Shown here: positions 26,801 to 39,165 of the stretch, piece after piece
Layout of the letters: every line of letters starts with the position of its first letter
Position numbering within the stretch: the stretch's first letter is position 1
NCBI GenBank assembly: GCA_036937835.1
Contig: CM072863.1
Coordinates: 9,660,001-9,724,000, forward strand
Length of the DNA stretch: 64,000 nucleotides
Reading direction: 5' to 3'
DNA from: Pampus argenteus
Lineage: Eukaryota > Chordata > Actinopteri > Scombriformes > Stromateidae
Notes under the pieces: model-generated
What the model was told of the DNA's origin: nothing
Database searches by the model: none
What the model saw: the letters and a program-made list of their open reading frames with translations, nothing else
Translations under genes and position numbers: made by a program

Positions 26801-28215
26801 GAGCTTACTCTCTTGCTGGTAATTATTTATTTTCCTCCTGTGATTGATTCCTGCAAATGTAGTTATTAAACAATAGTGAAAAACAGTGTAATAGGCCAAA
26901 ATCTGATAAGCATAATTGAAAATGTTTCTCTAATTAAATTCCATAGTTTGGTAATGCTTTATTTTATTTCTTGATAATTTACTATAAAGTTTTCTGAATA
27001 ATAAGAATGGTATTTGGTGCTAGTCAAAAGGAAAATGATACAAAAATGATGACTCCATTTAAACCAAACAATAAATATAAATTTATTATGTTTACATTTT
27101 TGCATGTTTTGCTGACATGTTGGTTTACTTCTCCCTTTGCTGGCCTCCTGAGAGTGAGACTGTCCAGTGTCTAATTTCTGGCCAGCAGCCATGGCAGCCA
27201 CTGAACTGAACAAACACTGAGATGGAGACATGACACATGAAAAAGACAATGAACCTAACACACAGATCTTTGAAAATGGCTCCTTGATGTCATGTCTTTC
27301 AAGACACATCTGGAAGTGGCAGATTGTTTGTGTCAATGTTATTCATTAGAGCTGAGAGGAAGAATACATTTCATAAATGAAAGGTTTAATGTCATGCATA
27401 GTGCAGTGTCAGGCATCAGACTCTCTAGCTATACTTATGGCCCAGTTATTCTGTGGCCATGTTTATATTTCAGAGTTAAGTGATGCAGTAAATCAAGCTC
27501 CAGGGGTGTTGTTATCTATGTTTACTTTTGTTTACTTTATTGGTATTTCTATTGGAGGAGGGATGCTGTGTACTCACAGAGCAGCTGCCAGAGAGGTCAA
27601 AGACACTACAAAGCCCCATGAGACCCTCCCCTATATCTGTCTGTTTCTGCGTCCTTCTAGCCGCCCTCCACACAGACACACACACAAAGACAGACACATT
27701 ATGCCTTTTCCCAGGCAACCATTCTTATCATTCCTGATTTACCACAACATCCAGTTAAATCACCATTTTTAAAAATGAACTTAAGAATTATAATAGTACC
27801 TTCAGTAACACTACTTTTTCCTTTCAATTGTTTTGATTTTGTGGTAAAATAAAACAAAACAAAACATTTTTTTAATCTTTCTCCTTAGTCCAGTAGTCTG
27901 GTTTCACTGGTTCGATTTGTGAAATGCAGCTGGGATTCTAGCAGTCACCTGAGAAGACTCATGAAGATTATGAATCTCATATTGATTGCTTTAATTACAA
28001 TTATACTATTCCTGGGAGGCTGCTTGGTGAGTAATAATAATAAAATTTTTTTATAATTTTATTAATTTAGTGGGAAATTATTTATTGCGTCTTACAAAGA
28101 AGATAAAATGTCAACTACAGAATAGAGTTAAGCATGGCTAAAATATAAACCTATAAAGCTACATTTTTAATCTGTTAAATTATGGTCACAAATGGCACAA
28201 AATTTTCTTGCTTGA

Positions 28216-28240
28216 TTATATTTATATATATATATATATT
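28216..28240. repeat. (TA)n microsatellite
   Basis: Short TA dinucleotide array. Confidence 0.9.
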
Positions 28241-30089
28241 TCCATCTGAAATGTAGTGAGATTGAAGTATAAGCACATAAGTGCTGCATGGTCATTAATT
28301 ATTAAGAGTGAGGTTACGTAACACTGAGGACTGAAAGTGAGACATTTTGTTGAACCATTATGAAGGTGAGGAAAAGGTAATGGTCTGTAGAATAAATTGG
28401 TTTTTAGTGGTGCTGTCACCAACTGGTTGCTCACTTTCTGGTTCTTTGCCCAGGATGATGGATCAGTCTTGAGAGAGTAAATGCGACTGTGATGATCATA
28501 AATGTTGAGTCTGCTCTGAGGCAGCAGGGCGGAACGACTGACCTGTTTTTAGACAGTTCAGTCTCATCTGACTCTGGATCCAGCAAGAGAGGGCATTGCA
28601 ATCCCAGCAGCTCCCAGACACAGATGCAGGTTAAATAGATGCATGCTGACTCCCATGATAGGCTATAGGGAAATAGATTGCACCCAATCAGGCTGCAGAC
28701 ATGAAGGCAGGGACCGGAAAAGGGCACTGGGAGGAAATAGAACATCTTGCTTGTCATGTAATTAAAGCATTCAGGCCAGGAGCGAGCTTTGATTATGGCA
28801 GGACAGTTAAACTGTCTATTATTTCTTTATTAATTTCCCTGGTGAGAGGAAATATAGGTTACTGGTCAGTGAAATATATGTACAGAGATGAGGCCTGCTT
28901 TGAACTGCTTATCATTGGTTATTAATAGATATTGGTAGAAGAATAATGAAGTGGTTAAGGAAAATAACTGTACAGGGTTCAGACTGATACGTATTAGATA
29001 TTCCTATTTTATGGGAGCTTAGCTCAACATACAATGTTGACTTAGGTGGAAGCACAGGTATTGACTACCTGCAGGACATTGTTGCCTGTTTATTGAGTGT
29101 CTTCTTCTGCCTGGACCCAGTAATTCCAAGAACCTTCAATCCATTATCCCTTCGGGATAATGAGTTCTGGCAGAGGTTGACCACAGGACAATGTCTGGCC
29201 ATAGAGAAGTTGTAGTCATCTCATGTAGATCAGCTGTTGTCTCATGTTCCACTCACATCCAGGTGTCAGGACAGACCAATCCTTCTGGTTGATGTTCTGT
29301 GTTTCAGCTTCTTACCCAATAAAGTGTATCCGCAGTTGGGATGTTGACGGACTGGTCATGTTCACTTCAGGTCTGCATGCCTCTAACTCACAGAGTTTTC
29401 ACAGGACCTGGTTGAGGCGCCATCCGTACCAGCCCTGGGTCAAAGCTGATTTGCTGCTCTTTAGAGATGAGATGACAGTTCACTATCGAGCCATACCAGA
29501 GATGTACATTTCTGGGAGGGGGTCATGTGTGGACGTAATGAGAAAGACCAGTCTTGCTTGTGGGATATTCCACATGTTCCACAGACATAATAATAACTTT
29601 TTATCTAGAGATTTTAAATTCTTCTGAATTGACAGTTATTGTGCCTTAAATTTTTCTGGTCATTCACAGCACGTAGGTTTTGTTTTTCTAAATGTGTCTT
29701 TGATTTTACACAGGAGTAAGCAGCCAACAACTGTGGATTTTGTCAGCTGAGATGATGACTGTTTCTAGCAATTTAACCAGGCATGCTAATGTTTACAGCT
29801 TGCATGCCTGTTACCCAATTTGGGTCTAAGTTTGGGAAACACTGGTCAAGAATCTATAGTGTGGCACTAAAAAACAATGATATATTAATCATGGTTCATT
29901 TGTTCCCTGATATCTGATTGCAACTCTTTCTCAAATTAAAGTATTAGGAAAAAAAGAAATGCGACAAATAAGCAAGTAAAATGTACTTGTATGCTCAAAA
30001 GTAAGAAAACTATTAAATCTCTGTATTTCAGTGTCATCTGTAAATTTAGAGACCACAGTTGTAGTAATTTCTCATAAATAGCGGCTGAC

Positions 30090-30175
30090 ACAGCACCCTG
30101 GTGGCACATACCACATAACTGCAACATCCATGGTTCGACTCCCAGTCAGAGGAGGTCATACAGCAGTTTGGATGC
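30090..30175 (+). repeat. tRNA-derived SINE remnant with intact B-box
   Basis: CAGCACCCTGGTGGCACATA is followed by GGTTCGACTCC at 30132-30142, an exact match to the RNA polymerase III B-box GGTTCGANTCC. The flanks do not fold as a tRNA, so it is a decayed SINE. Confidence 0.5.
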
Positions 30176-32032
30176 ATAAACATAGGTTTGTGTTCATTCT
30201 TACAACAGTGACACTGTTTACAAACCTGAAATGCAGGTATGTCAAGTATGCATAAATTAGCATCTGAGCAATCCCTTATGTCAACAATAAAGGGAGTGAT
30301 AGGAAAGAAGCTAATATTCACACATGGAGTCACGGAGTTCTTTGAAATACATCAAAGGGCAACACTCTGGATATCAGAAAGTAAACGGGGAACTGAAATG
30401 AATATTATAATCACACATTAAACATTGGAAAATACCTGCAGGGAGGTATACAATTTAATTAACACCTCAGTTTGGAGAAAGTTGGGTTAGAAGGTGTGAA
30501 TAACAATTTCAAAAACTCCATTTGGTTTTTTAAAAATACCTTAATAGCTCTTATCAGAAGTCACAGTTGGACTGCATATGCACATTTTATGGGAAAAGAT
30601 TAAAATTAGTTAATAGAATAGAGATATGACCAGTGGAAGAATGAGTGGAGAAATAACAGTTAATTTAAGTCCAATTTTTTAGGTAGAAATGTACTTTTTA
30701 CTCCACTACATCTACAGTTACTGGATTCTTGCTCATTAAGGCATTATTGATGATAGCTATCTATTTTAAACACAGCAAAAATGAAGTGAATATAACACTG
30801 TAAGATTAATTTACTCATGCATTATGTATGAGAATTATACATAATCCAGTCATCCAAAATGATTTAACTGCTTAGCTCCACAAGCCACAGTGATGTTAGC
30901 AATGAATATCTCTTGAAATATCCTTTCTTTCCTGTGCTACACGTACAGTAGGCGAGGTTTCATGTTTTCATTGAGTGCTGAGAATCTGCAGATTTTAATT
31001 TCTAGCAAAGATAATGAGAGGCGATTTCATGATGAGTTTCTGCTTTCTGCCTGATGGTGTGTTAATCAGTAAAATCACCTGATGTCATCTCTGGTAGAAA
31101 TGCAAACCTGGAGTCTCTCGTGGCACCTGGATTGCCACCGCTTACACGGAGAGAATATGATAATTATGAAGTCACTGCTTATACAAGGAGGTAAATGTTA
31201 CTGTCAGTAATGCACCCATATATCGGTACACATCTTTTTCACATTGTGTTTTCTCTCTCTTATGTGTGGCAGTATCCCTTGGAGACGTGTGTGTGTTCAT
31301 GCCTACAGTATAGTGAACTGTCTTTGTCTAGATTTCTCTGCTCATTATCGAAGCAGGTTCAAGGAGATGGGTGCTCATTTGCATAGGCAGCCCCGCGGCT
31401 AGAGCCCCTCTGTGTAGCAGCCAGGTGATTCATACCAGCTCCTACAGTCTTATTTTGCAGAAGATTAGATTAAAACCAATCAATCAGCTCACCCTGAACC
31501 CGGAAAATGAATCGGGTGACTGCTGTTAGACCATCCAACATATCTTCTTGACCTCCCTGAAAATCCCAGAAAAGGCTTTTTGTCGCACAACCATGACAAC
31601 ATTGCAAGACAGTACATTCACTTAAATTTACAGACTAGAGATTTATGATTTTCTGAGAATGTTCACACAGCGAGAGACAGACCAGTGTGAACATAAAAAT
31701 TCAAATAAAGGGAGGTATATTGTGCAGTATAATACATCTGACCTATCCGTTAATTTGTTGTGCAGTAGCAACTTCTTAGAGATAAAATCTTCAGTCTTTT
31801 CACTTAGCAAATAGAAAGTAGAATATCTATTAAAGAGCAGGGGGATTTGGAGAAACTGCTCCTTAAACGTTTGTTACTTGAGCCATGAGACGATAAAAGA
31901 ACAATTTAACTTTTTATAAGCCTTTCTTATAATGGAAATGGTATTACATGTGTTATTCTCAAAAGTAAAGCGTGTAGAATAAATTAAAAGGGATTTGTTG
32001 ATGCCGAGCTGTATGTCCACGTTATATATTTG

Positions 32033-32400
32033 TTGAGATCGTAACGAGACTAGGAGTCTAGAGCCATGCCAATGTGTCTTTGAGGCTCATTTACCAAATA
32101 CTGATGTTTAGCAGTTGTTTATGATGTTTGCCTTTTTTACCATTTCAGTTTTGTATGTTAGCATGCTAACATTTGCTAATCAGCACTAAACACACACTAA
32201 AAGTACAGCTGTGCATGATGTGAATGGCATAAGTTAACAGGTATTTCGTCAGAATAGTGGAAAAAAGTTTGACCCGTTGGTGGCACTGGATAAAAAAAAT
32301 AAAAATTAAGAGATCACCAAAGTAACTCATTTTAAAACACACATGAATGTCTGAACCAAATTTGATGTAAATCTGTTCAATAGTTTGGATGTTTTAAATA
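32033..32400 (+). repeat. Divergent copy of an abundant teleost interspersed repeat
   Basis: The order TTAGCATGCTAACATTTGCTA, AATCAGCACTAAACAC, AAAGTACAGCTG, AGATCACCAAAGTAA, CATGAATGTCTGAACCAAAT and ATCTGTTCAATAGTTT is that of a fish repeat widely seen in introns (CATGAATGTCTGTACCAAATTTCATGGCAATCC-type). No coding capacity remains. Recognition is from memory and the family name is not claimed. Confidence 0.65.
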
Positions 32401-33793
32401 TTTTAGTGATGGACTGAATTACAGCCACTGTGATCACTAGTGTGGCTTGTGTGGCTAAGATTGTAACTGAAATATGGTAATGAGCGGAAATGGATGGAAA
32501 TAGATGAGGATTATTATGAGGAAATCTATGTTGATAAATCATTTTTGATTTACTTTTGGTTTTTGTGAAGCCACAGAAACAATCAACATTTAACAAGTTA
32601 ATGTCAATGTGGCTGTAAATGTTTGAGTAGTAGAGATATTGAAGAAAAGTTGTGCAAACTGTTAATCGTTTTGATTTTTATGGACTTGGCAGTGTTTAAG
32701 TTCATTAATCTGTCACTTTGCGATCGATCAGAAGTGAGGCCTGCCTGTGCAGCTCACCCAGGCCTCTTCCAGCTGTACTCTGATCGCCTATCTGAGAGCT
32801 CACTTCTTTGCAGGCCCTTTAGAACTATATAAAAGCATAAAGCAAAATTATGCAAGGCTAATGTCCTCTTAAAAGAAAATATGGTATAATATTTATAAAC
32901 TCGCCACTTTCTACACACCACTGTAGTGCAAATGTAGACATAGATGTGAATGGTAATGCAACTTTAATGGACTCACATGGGGGGGAGGGGTAAATATGTA
33001 TATTAATGCATCAGCGACATAGTGTTTTGTCAGCAAAGTGGAGACATTTTGAAGCTACCGGAGCTTTATCTGATATTTTCTGCTTGTCTTGAGATATTTT
33101 GCCCATCTACATAAATCATAGTTATTGACACCGTCCATATTTTCATTCCAAGTTCTAGCAGCAGTTGGTCAAAGATCTGTTGCTGTACAGTCAGTTGATC
33201 CCTAACGTTTAGCTGGGTGTATGAGCTGTCGAGGGCAGAGATATAACAGGACATGTTGTGATGCCTATGGTTTTAAAGCTGTATCAGTCAATTAAGTAAA
33301 TATATAACTAAGATAGACTGCAAATAAATGTTAAAAGTTCACTGCACGTGTCAGTTTTACATAAGATAGATGTCCCATGCTGTGAATCTGTTAAGTCTTT
33401 TCTCTTGAAACGTGGGTCTACACTAAAGCAGAATATGGATGGTGGTACTTGTCATTTTTGGATTGATCATTAAACTAAATACACATAACTCTGCTGAAAA
33501 TGCAGCAGTGGATCAAGCAGAGCAGCAGGACCTTTCATAAACACATCACCATGAATTTCTACCTAAATGTTCAGACTGGTTTGTTCTTTTTCATAGCTGA
33601 GTTATACTTGTCTCTTTCTATTTCCACTTCCAGCAAAGTTAACACCTTCCTAATTAGAGGACATGTTAAAGTTTGTGAAGTGGTGTTGTGTGAACATGCT
33701 AGTTCCCTTTTCTTCATGTTTTTATGTGCACCACTGTACAGAGCAACACTAACGTCCCATTTTATCTATTTTTTTCTTCTTCCATGTTAACAG

Positions 33794-33965
33794 GAGAGGA
33801 AGCTCTGTGCTTTCCCAACTATTGAGATCTGCAGTTCAGATGTCATCAACTATATGGTTCCACTATCGCGCCAGACAGACTTTTTTGTTCCAGAGATGAA
33901 GGATGAGGTCAAAACAGATATGAAAGAAGAGGACTCCGATGAAGACAGAGGGACTGACATTACAG
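33794..33965 (+). CDS. tex264: tex264 penultimate coding exon found (partial gene)
   Basis: TEX264 is a single-pass ER membrane protein that acts as an ER-phagy receptor and as an adaptor in p97/VCP-linked repair (established for mammals). This exon follows a TTAACAG acceptor and ends in a GTAATA donor. It reads in phase 0 as ERKLCAFPTIEICSSDVINY, then MVPLSRQTDFFVPEMK. This aligns closely with the end of the human TEX264 GyrI-like domain (ERKLCAYP..EIY, MCPLARQGDFYVPEMK). The last ~20 residues (DEVKTDMKEEDSDEDRGTDIT) form an acidic linker that diverges from human. The exon leaves one base of a split glycine codon completed at 40332. Earlier exons encoding the membrane anchor and most of the GyrI-like domain were not found in this window. 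I cannot tell which teleost paralogue (a or b) this is. Confidence 0.93.
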
Positions 33966-34954
33966 GTAATATTTACCTTCTTCTAGTCCAAACACTGCTG
34001 TTAACTGTTGAGCTCTAATAAAAACTAATTCACAGTGTCAGCCAAAAAGCTCTCTTGGTCAGTGTAATTCATGATAAGAAAAGTTAATTTTGTTCACTGA
34101 AAGAAAAAACTTTAAAAAGCAGATTCATCACATAGCAGTTGATTTCTGTGATGTTCTGTTTTGCCTTTTAATTGCAGTCTAATGGAGCATGCTGATAGAT
34201 ATGTACAGGTTTCTGCTCTGTTGAGACTACAGCTTGTGTCAGGAGGAGGAGGAGGAGGGGAAAATGTGACAACTTTTATTTTGTCCGACACTGCACTGAT
34301 ACCTCTCGGGCCCTTGATCACTGAGGACGTGTGATATATGAGACTCTGTAATAGTTCTGTCGCTGCAAGTGTGTGTCTTCGGGTGCAATGTCCTCTCAGC
34401 TGCTATTACTCTTTCTGCATCTGTAGGTCCATGACGGTATTGACTTTGTAATTGTACAAATCACTGGAGAAAGAAAATTATGTTGTTGGTTAATGGGACT
34501 GAGTGGGTAATAGTGGGTTGATTTTACACCAGGTGCTGTCTGCCTTGAGCTTGAGTCATGTGATACACGTGTAAGCTTAAAGGTAGACGGTGTATGAGGG
34601 TCTTACATGATGTTACAGGTTTCTTCATGTTTAGATTGGGGTTGCCATTGTAGTAGGGAGGCATTATCTGAGACAGTTAAAGACTGTTCTTCTGATGGCA
34701 CGATTGTTTGCTGTGGAGCTGCTGACATTATGTTGAACTAAAAGTCAAAGCTATTCACAACTTTAAATTAGTTTGTCAGCATCACCAGCCGGAGACAACG
34801 TTTTGATTATTGCTTTGCCTTTCTAACAAATGAGAAAGTTAATAGGGAAGACCTACAGTTCTAGAAAACATTTCAGTACGGTAATTCAGATTAAATTAAG
34901 TTGATCTTGCATGTTTTATAATCACATTTTGTGTTTGTGTCTTCATTCTTCAGT

Positions 34955-34955
<1 letters not shown>

Positions 34956-34996
<41 letters not shown>
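34956..34996. repeat. (CA)n microsatellite
   Basis: About 20 uninterrupted CA units in the tex264 intron. Confidence 0.97.
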
Positions 34997-34999
<3 letters not shown>

Positions 35000-35149
35000 T
35001 CCAATTTTGCTGTTTTCTCTTATTTATTAATATTTATTAATCATCCTATTATTTCCCCCTCATAAGTCTGTTTTGAAATGGACTCCTTACCATCTGAAAT
35101 AGTTTTAAACTATAAATGTAATTTAAATAAACACAAAACTTTTTGTCTC

Positions 35150-35405
35150 AGATAGAGCCAGCAGGCAATTAGCTTGGCGTAGCATAAAGACTTGAAGCGG
35201 GGTAACGGATATCCTGGCAGTGTCCAAAGTAAAAAAAAAATACATACCTACCTTCACCTCTAAAAAATAGAAATAGAAATATAATAAAAATAGAAACAAC
35301 ACATTGTGGTTTACAGCTTTCCTGAAGTCTCCACTGTTTGCCAGACAACTTCACGATGACGACAAGATAAATGTATCTCCAAAAATATTGAACTATTCCT
35401 TTAAG
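35150..35405 (-). repeat. Dispersed teleost repeat, copy 2 (reverse)
   Basis: Reads AGCCAGCAGGCAATTAGCTTGGCGTAGCATAAAGACTTG then TGTCCAAAG, the reverse complement of the same family as at 1.24 kb, and ends near AATATTGAACTATTCCTTTAA. It appears to hold internal A-rich insertion. Confidence 0.6.
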
Positions 35406-35965
35406 ATATTTCCTGTGGTATTAAAAAGCTAATGGTAAAAGTCACATTCATGTTTACCGCATTTATTGCACTGTTTTTGGTCACCAAAATGAAGGTAATT
35501 AGGTAAACGTGAAACACGTTTAAATCGATTGTCTACAAAACACTTCACATATGCTGTAAAAGCTGTTTAAAGGAATCTAAGGGTTTTTATGCTCCTTCTG
35601 AATCACCTATTGCCTCTTTATTATTCATATGAGAGCTGAGAAGGAGCTATTGTGTGTTTGGTGCTGGCAGAAACATAAATAGAGTTATAAGAGAAGCAGA
35701 ATTTTTGTTGTGAAGTGTTACTTCAGCTTTTGCAGTTCCTACTTGTGGAAATTGGAAGATTAAAGTAATCATGGATGGTACTAGGAAAAGTTTTGTTAGA
35801 TATCTTTAAATCAGATATTTTGTCAGTACTTGTACGTGTACTGTATTCTGTCACAAGAAGGCAGGTGTGAATGTAAATGAATGTTTTATGTATTTCTACG
35901 TGTATGTCTACATGTTTTTGAATTTGTGTTGCGTTGGACGCAGGAGCCATTGCGAGTAAAAAAGG

Positions 35966-36009
35966 CTGTGTGTGTGTGTGTGTGTGTGTGCGTGTGTGTG
36001 TGTGTGTGT
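35966..36009. repeat. (TG)n microsatellite
   Basis: TG dinucleotide array with one CG interruption. Confidence 0.96.
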
Positions 36010-37718
36010 TTTCTCAGTCCCAGACACAGCTAAGCTTTCTTAATGAGAGACCAATCAATCAGTAAAGCTAAGCTTTGTCTGACAAGCCAGCTGTGGAAAT
36101 CCCACTTTGGCTGCACCTGGGAGATTGCCTTCGACTTTTCATCCTTCAACTCCACTGTCCACATCATATAGATCGCCTTGACCGTAAACTCTGACTGTGG
36201 ACAAACATTTTTTCTGGCTTCCACCGTTACAGAAACTGAGAGCAGCACTCCAGCAAAATGAAAAAAATGAAAACATGTTATGATAATCTGGTGATCACAG
36301 CCACTGTTTGTGCAGCGAGAAGCTTGTTAATCTTTTGAGGACACAAACCGGCATCATTGTCAAACAGGCCAGTGGCCTTTATTTTTATACCATTCATATT
36401 AGTGATAACTATTCACTTCATAACAGTAAACCAAGTGAACCAGTTAATTAATAATCGCTTAGGTGCTTTTAGGAAACAACTCTCAATAAACATCTGTGAT
36501 GATTGTAGGAGGTAGTGGGAGGTGTTGTTGTTGTTCAGTGTTAAATGTGGTGCAGCCAGAGAATCCACAAACTAAAAGATATTGTTAGAGGAATATAAAC
36601 ACAGATATCTAAAATGACTGTACAGTAGATTGAGGCCATTGCAGAATTAAAGCATATTTTATTATATGTATTATATATTATACTGTTTACTTTGATGTCT
36701 TGCACATCGGAGCAATACAGCAAATACTGAAAACTGGGGAAGTTCCACCCAAGCTTCCCCAATTAGGAATCAGTCATTAAACTCAACAATACATGTACAT
36801 TTTTTTTGTGTCCTAAGCTGCCCCTTCCTCTCAGCCCTCATTTTTAAACAAGATGACCCATTTAAATTGCATTTATGCGTTTCCTGTCACACGTTTTCAC
36901 TCTGATTCTACTAACTATCAGCGTACCTCAGCCCTGTCTGTGTTTAATTGCTTCCTTAAAAACCCTCTCCTCTGTTTCAAACAGTTTGAAGAACAAGACC
37001 TTGATTCTCTACTAATAATCCCAATGGGCCCAATTTAGCAACTAATTTAGGCAAATGTTATCTAAAAGACTTTCAGAGGCACAGCTGGCTTCAACCAAGG
37101 TACCAATTTCAGGGCTTGTTTGCAGTAGTAGAGGGAGTGAAAGTTGTCCAGTGTGTTGAGGCTCTTCCTTGGGGGGCTGTCCACCCAATTACCCTAAATA
37201 GACCCATTATTTCCCTTAAAATTCCTTGTATTGTAAAACTAGTCTCTCTGGAGAAGTCCTTTTTACTGCAACATGCAAATGTAGTATAAATCACTGTCAT
37301 AATCTCCATCTATATTCAAAGCAATACCGCTGTGTCAAATCACATTCACACTGAGCCTGTTCCATGGAAGACTGTTCCCAGTGGGTTTGTTTGGTCTGGT
37401 AGCTAATCAACAGGATGTTTTTCAGCCCATAAATAGATATAATAAGTGACCTAAATGGACTTCCCATATATAATGTTCTGCACTGCAGACAGGATCAGAT
37501 CTGCTCGGATGTGATAATTAGATTGCTGAGTGATTCGAATGAATGAAAATAAAAGTCTGACCTCAGTGAGGAGCTCAGAGACTCCCTGTTTATTGTATTT
37601 TGGTCCCTGATGACACATTTAGTGCAAACACACTTTGATGTGTGGATGAGATTTATTTGGAGTGTGAAAGCAGCAGGAAAATGGCTTGGACAGTAGTGTT
37701 TTAGTGTCCTATGGGATA

Positions 37719-37743
37719 GTCAAGTCAAGTCAAGTCAAGTCAG
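37719..37743. repeat. (CAAGT)n pentanucleotide repeat
   Basis: Five tandem CAAGT units run into CAGATTTTATTGG, a junction resembling the end of common fish SINE/MITE copies (…CAAGTCAAATTTATTT). Confidence 0.85.
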
Positions 37744-37891
37744 ATTTTATTGGTGAGACATATTTTTATATCAAAACCATTAATCTTTACTTTGCAGAAA
37801 CAAAACGTATATTAAAATCATATTGAAATATCATGAAATCATAAAAATACCACAACACTTCATTTAGAAATACATAATTAACCCCATAATC

Positions 37892-38073
37892 ATCTCAAGG
37901 AAATTAAATCGAATGCAACTGGACTTGGTTATTTGTCTTTGAAGACGTTTCACCTCTCATCCAGGAGGCTTCATCAGTTCATGCTAGCTTGTCTAGGCTG
38001 GGACTAGTCCCTGAAACGTCTTCAAAGACAAATAACCAAGTCCAGTTGCGTTCGATTTCGATTTCCTTGAGAT
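37892..38073. mobile_element. Foldback (long inverted repeat) element
   Basis: The left arm (37892-37951) contains CAACTGGACTTGGTTATTTG and TCTTTGAAGACGTTTC. The right arm (38012-38073) carries the reverse complement GAAACGTCTTCAAAGACAAA and TAACCAAGTCCAGTTGCG with only a few mismatches. A loop of about 60 bp separates them. This is a common teleost foldback/MITE type. The adjoining ATAACCATGACCTGGATGAATGAGAA to about 38110 often accompanies it. Non-autonomous, no protein. Confidence 0.85.
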
Positions 38074-39104
38074 AACCATGACCTGGATGAATGAGAATAT
38101 TCACAGGCTTAACCCCATAATTAAAGTGTGTGGCAAAAGGGTGTTTGGCAGATGAGTCATTCATCTCGATCATAGTTTCAACAGGTGCTGAAAAACAAAA
38201 GGTTATGAATATTTAATCCTAATCATATGAGGTTTTTTTTTAATATATCTCATATATTCTTTTTTTATCCACCTTGAAGTCTCCCCTGGAAGACCGAGTG
38301 TAGAAAGCTCAATGACTAATATTTGTCGTGAAGAAGGTGTGATGTGCTTCTTACGTTTATCACTACTGATGCCTGTTTTCATTTGTTATTTTAGGTATGA
38401 TAAATAACAAATGCCTCATATCTTTAATTTAGTTTAGTTAGTTTATATATTTGACCTACGTGGCATGCAGTGCTAGATTTTTATACCGTTTGCTTTTCCT
38501 GCAACTATTGTGTCTCTGATCACAGCTGTATGCATTAAAACACATTGCTGGAATTAAAACACATTGCAGCCAACACACAAACAGCTACTGTAAGAATAAC
38601 ATTAGCCTGGGGATAATGAATAGCTATTCGGTTGCAGAGAATCATAGATCAAAGGCCAATTAAAATCAGATTTAGTCTGAAAACATTAGCAAGCTGATCA
38701 TGTGGGTGAGGAAATCTCCATCGATTAAGATAATAGACGTTCCTCATGATGATTTCAGATATGTAACATGCTTCAGACAGCAGCAGCATGAACATACTCT
38801 CCATGCAAAGCTACAATTTGCTCTGAAGCACCACAGTACAAAAAATAAAATATGAGTAATGTCTCCAACAGCTGATGCATAGACTGCTGAAGCACTTTAA
38901 TAGGTTTGAAGGAAGTAGGCTTGGTAGTATTACATTTGTTGACGTTTCTGAGACAGATCTAGTGAATTTTGAGTGACCAGAGACTAAGATCATTATTTTT
39001 CTCAGCCATGATCAAAGGATTTCAGAGAATGTGAATGCATACACAATGATTCATACAGTTGGATGAAAAGGTCTATATCACTCCATGTCTGTATGTCAAA
39101 TATG

Positions 39105-39165
39105 AAGCTAGAAGTAGCAGCCACTTAGCTTAGCACAAAGACTAGAAACAGTGGAAAATATGGAA
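39105..39165 (-). repeat. Dispersed teleost repeat, copy 3 (reverse, fragment)
   Basis: AGCAGCCACTTAGCTTAGCACAAAGACTAGAAACAGTGG is the reverse complement of the CTGTTTCCAGTCTTTATGCTAAGCTAA part of the same family. Only a fragment remains. Confidence 0.55.

Larger units (their letters stand above)
23883..33793. other. Noncoding region upstream of the recognised tex264 exons
   Basis: Probably a tex264 intron, at least its 3' part, because the exon at 33794 starts in mid-protein. It holds a GC-richer block at 23.9-24.4 kb, an unexplained 127-codon frame near 29.2-29.6 kb, a SINE-like fragment at 30.1 kb, a long divergent repeat at 32.0-32.4 kb and a possible short hydrophobic leader exon at 27961-28026. 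No TEX264-like sequence was recognised. Confidence 0.55.

Noticed and set aside
26959..27336. 125-codon minus frame
   Set aside because: Composition like AT-rich noncoding DNA, no domain.
27377..27772. 131-codon + frame
   Set aside because: No recognisable domain, no conserved-looking motif and no splice context; frames this long are expected by chance in 64 kb read six ways.
30132..30142. tRNA gene suggested by a perfect B-box
   Set aside because: No acceptor stem, anticodon arm or A-box at the right spacing; a SINE remnant.
36850..37040. Possible LINE reverse-transcriptase tail (LSVFNCFLKNPLLCF)
   Set aside because: Faint likeness to the C-terminal end of fish LINE proteins, too short and without upstream RT motifs.
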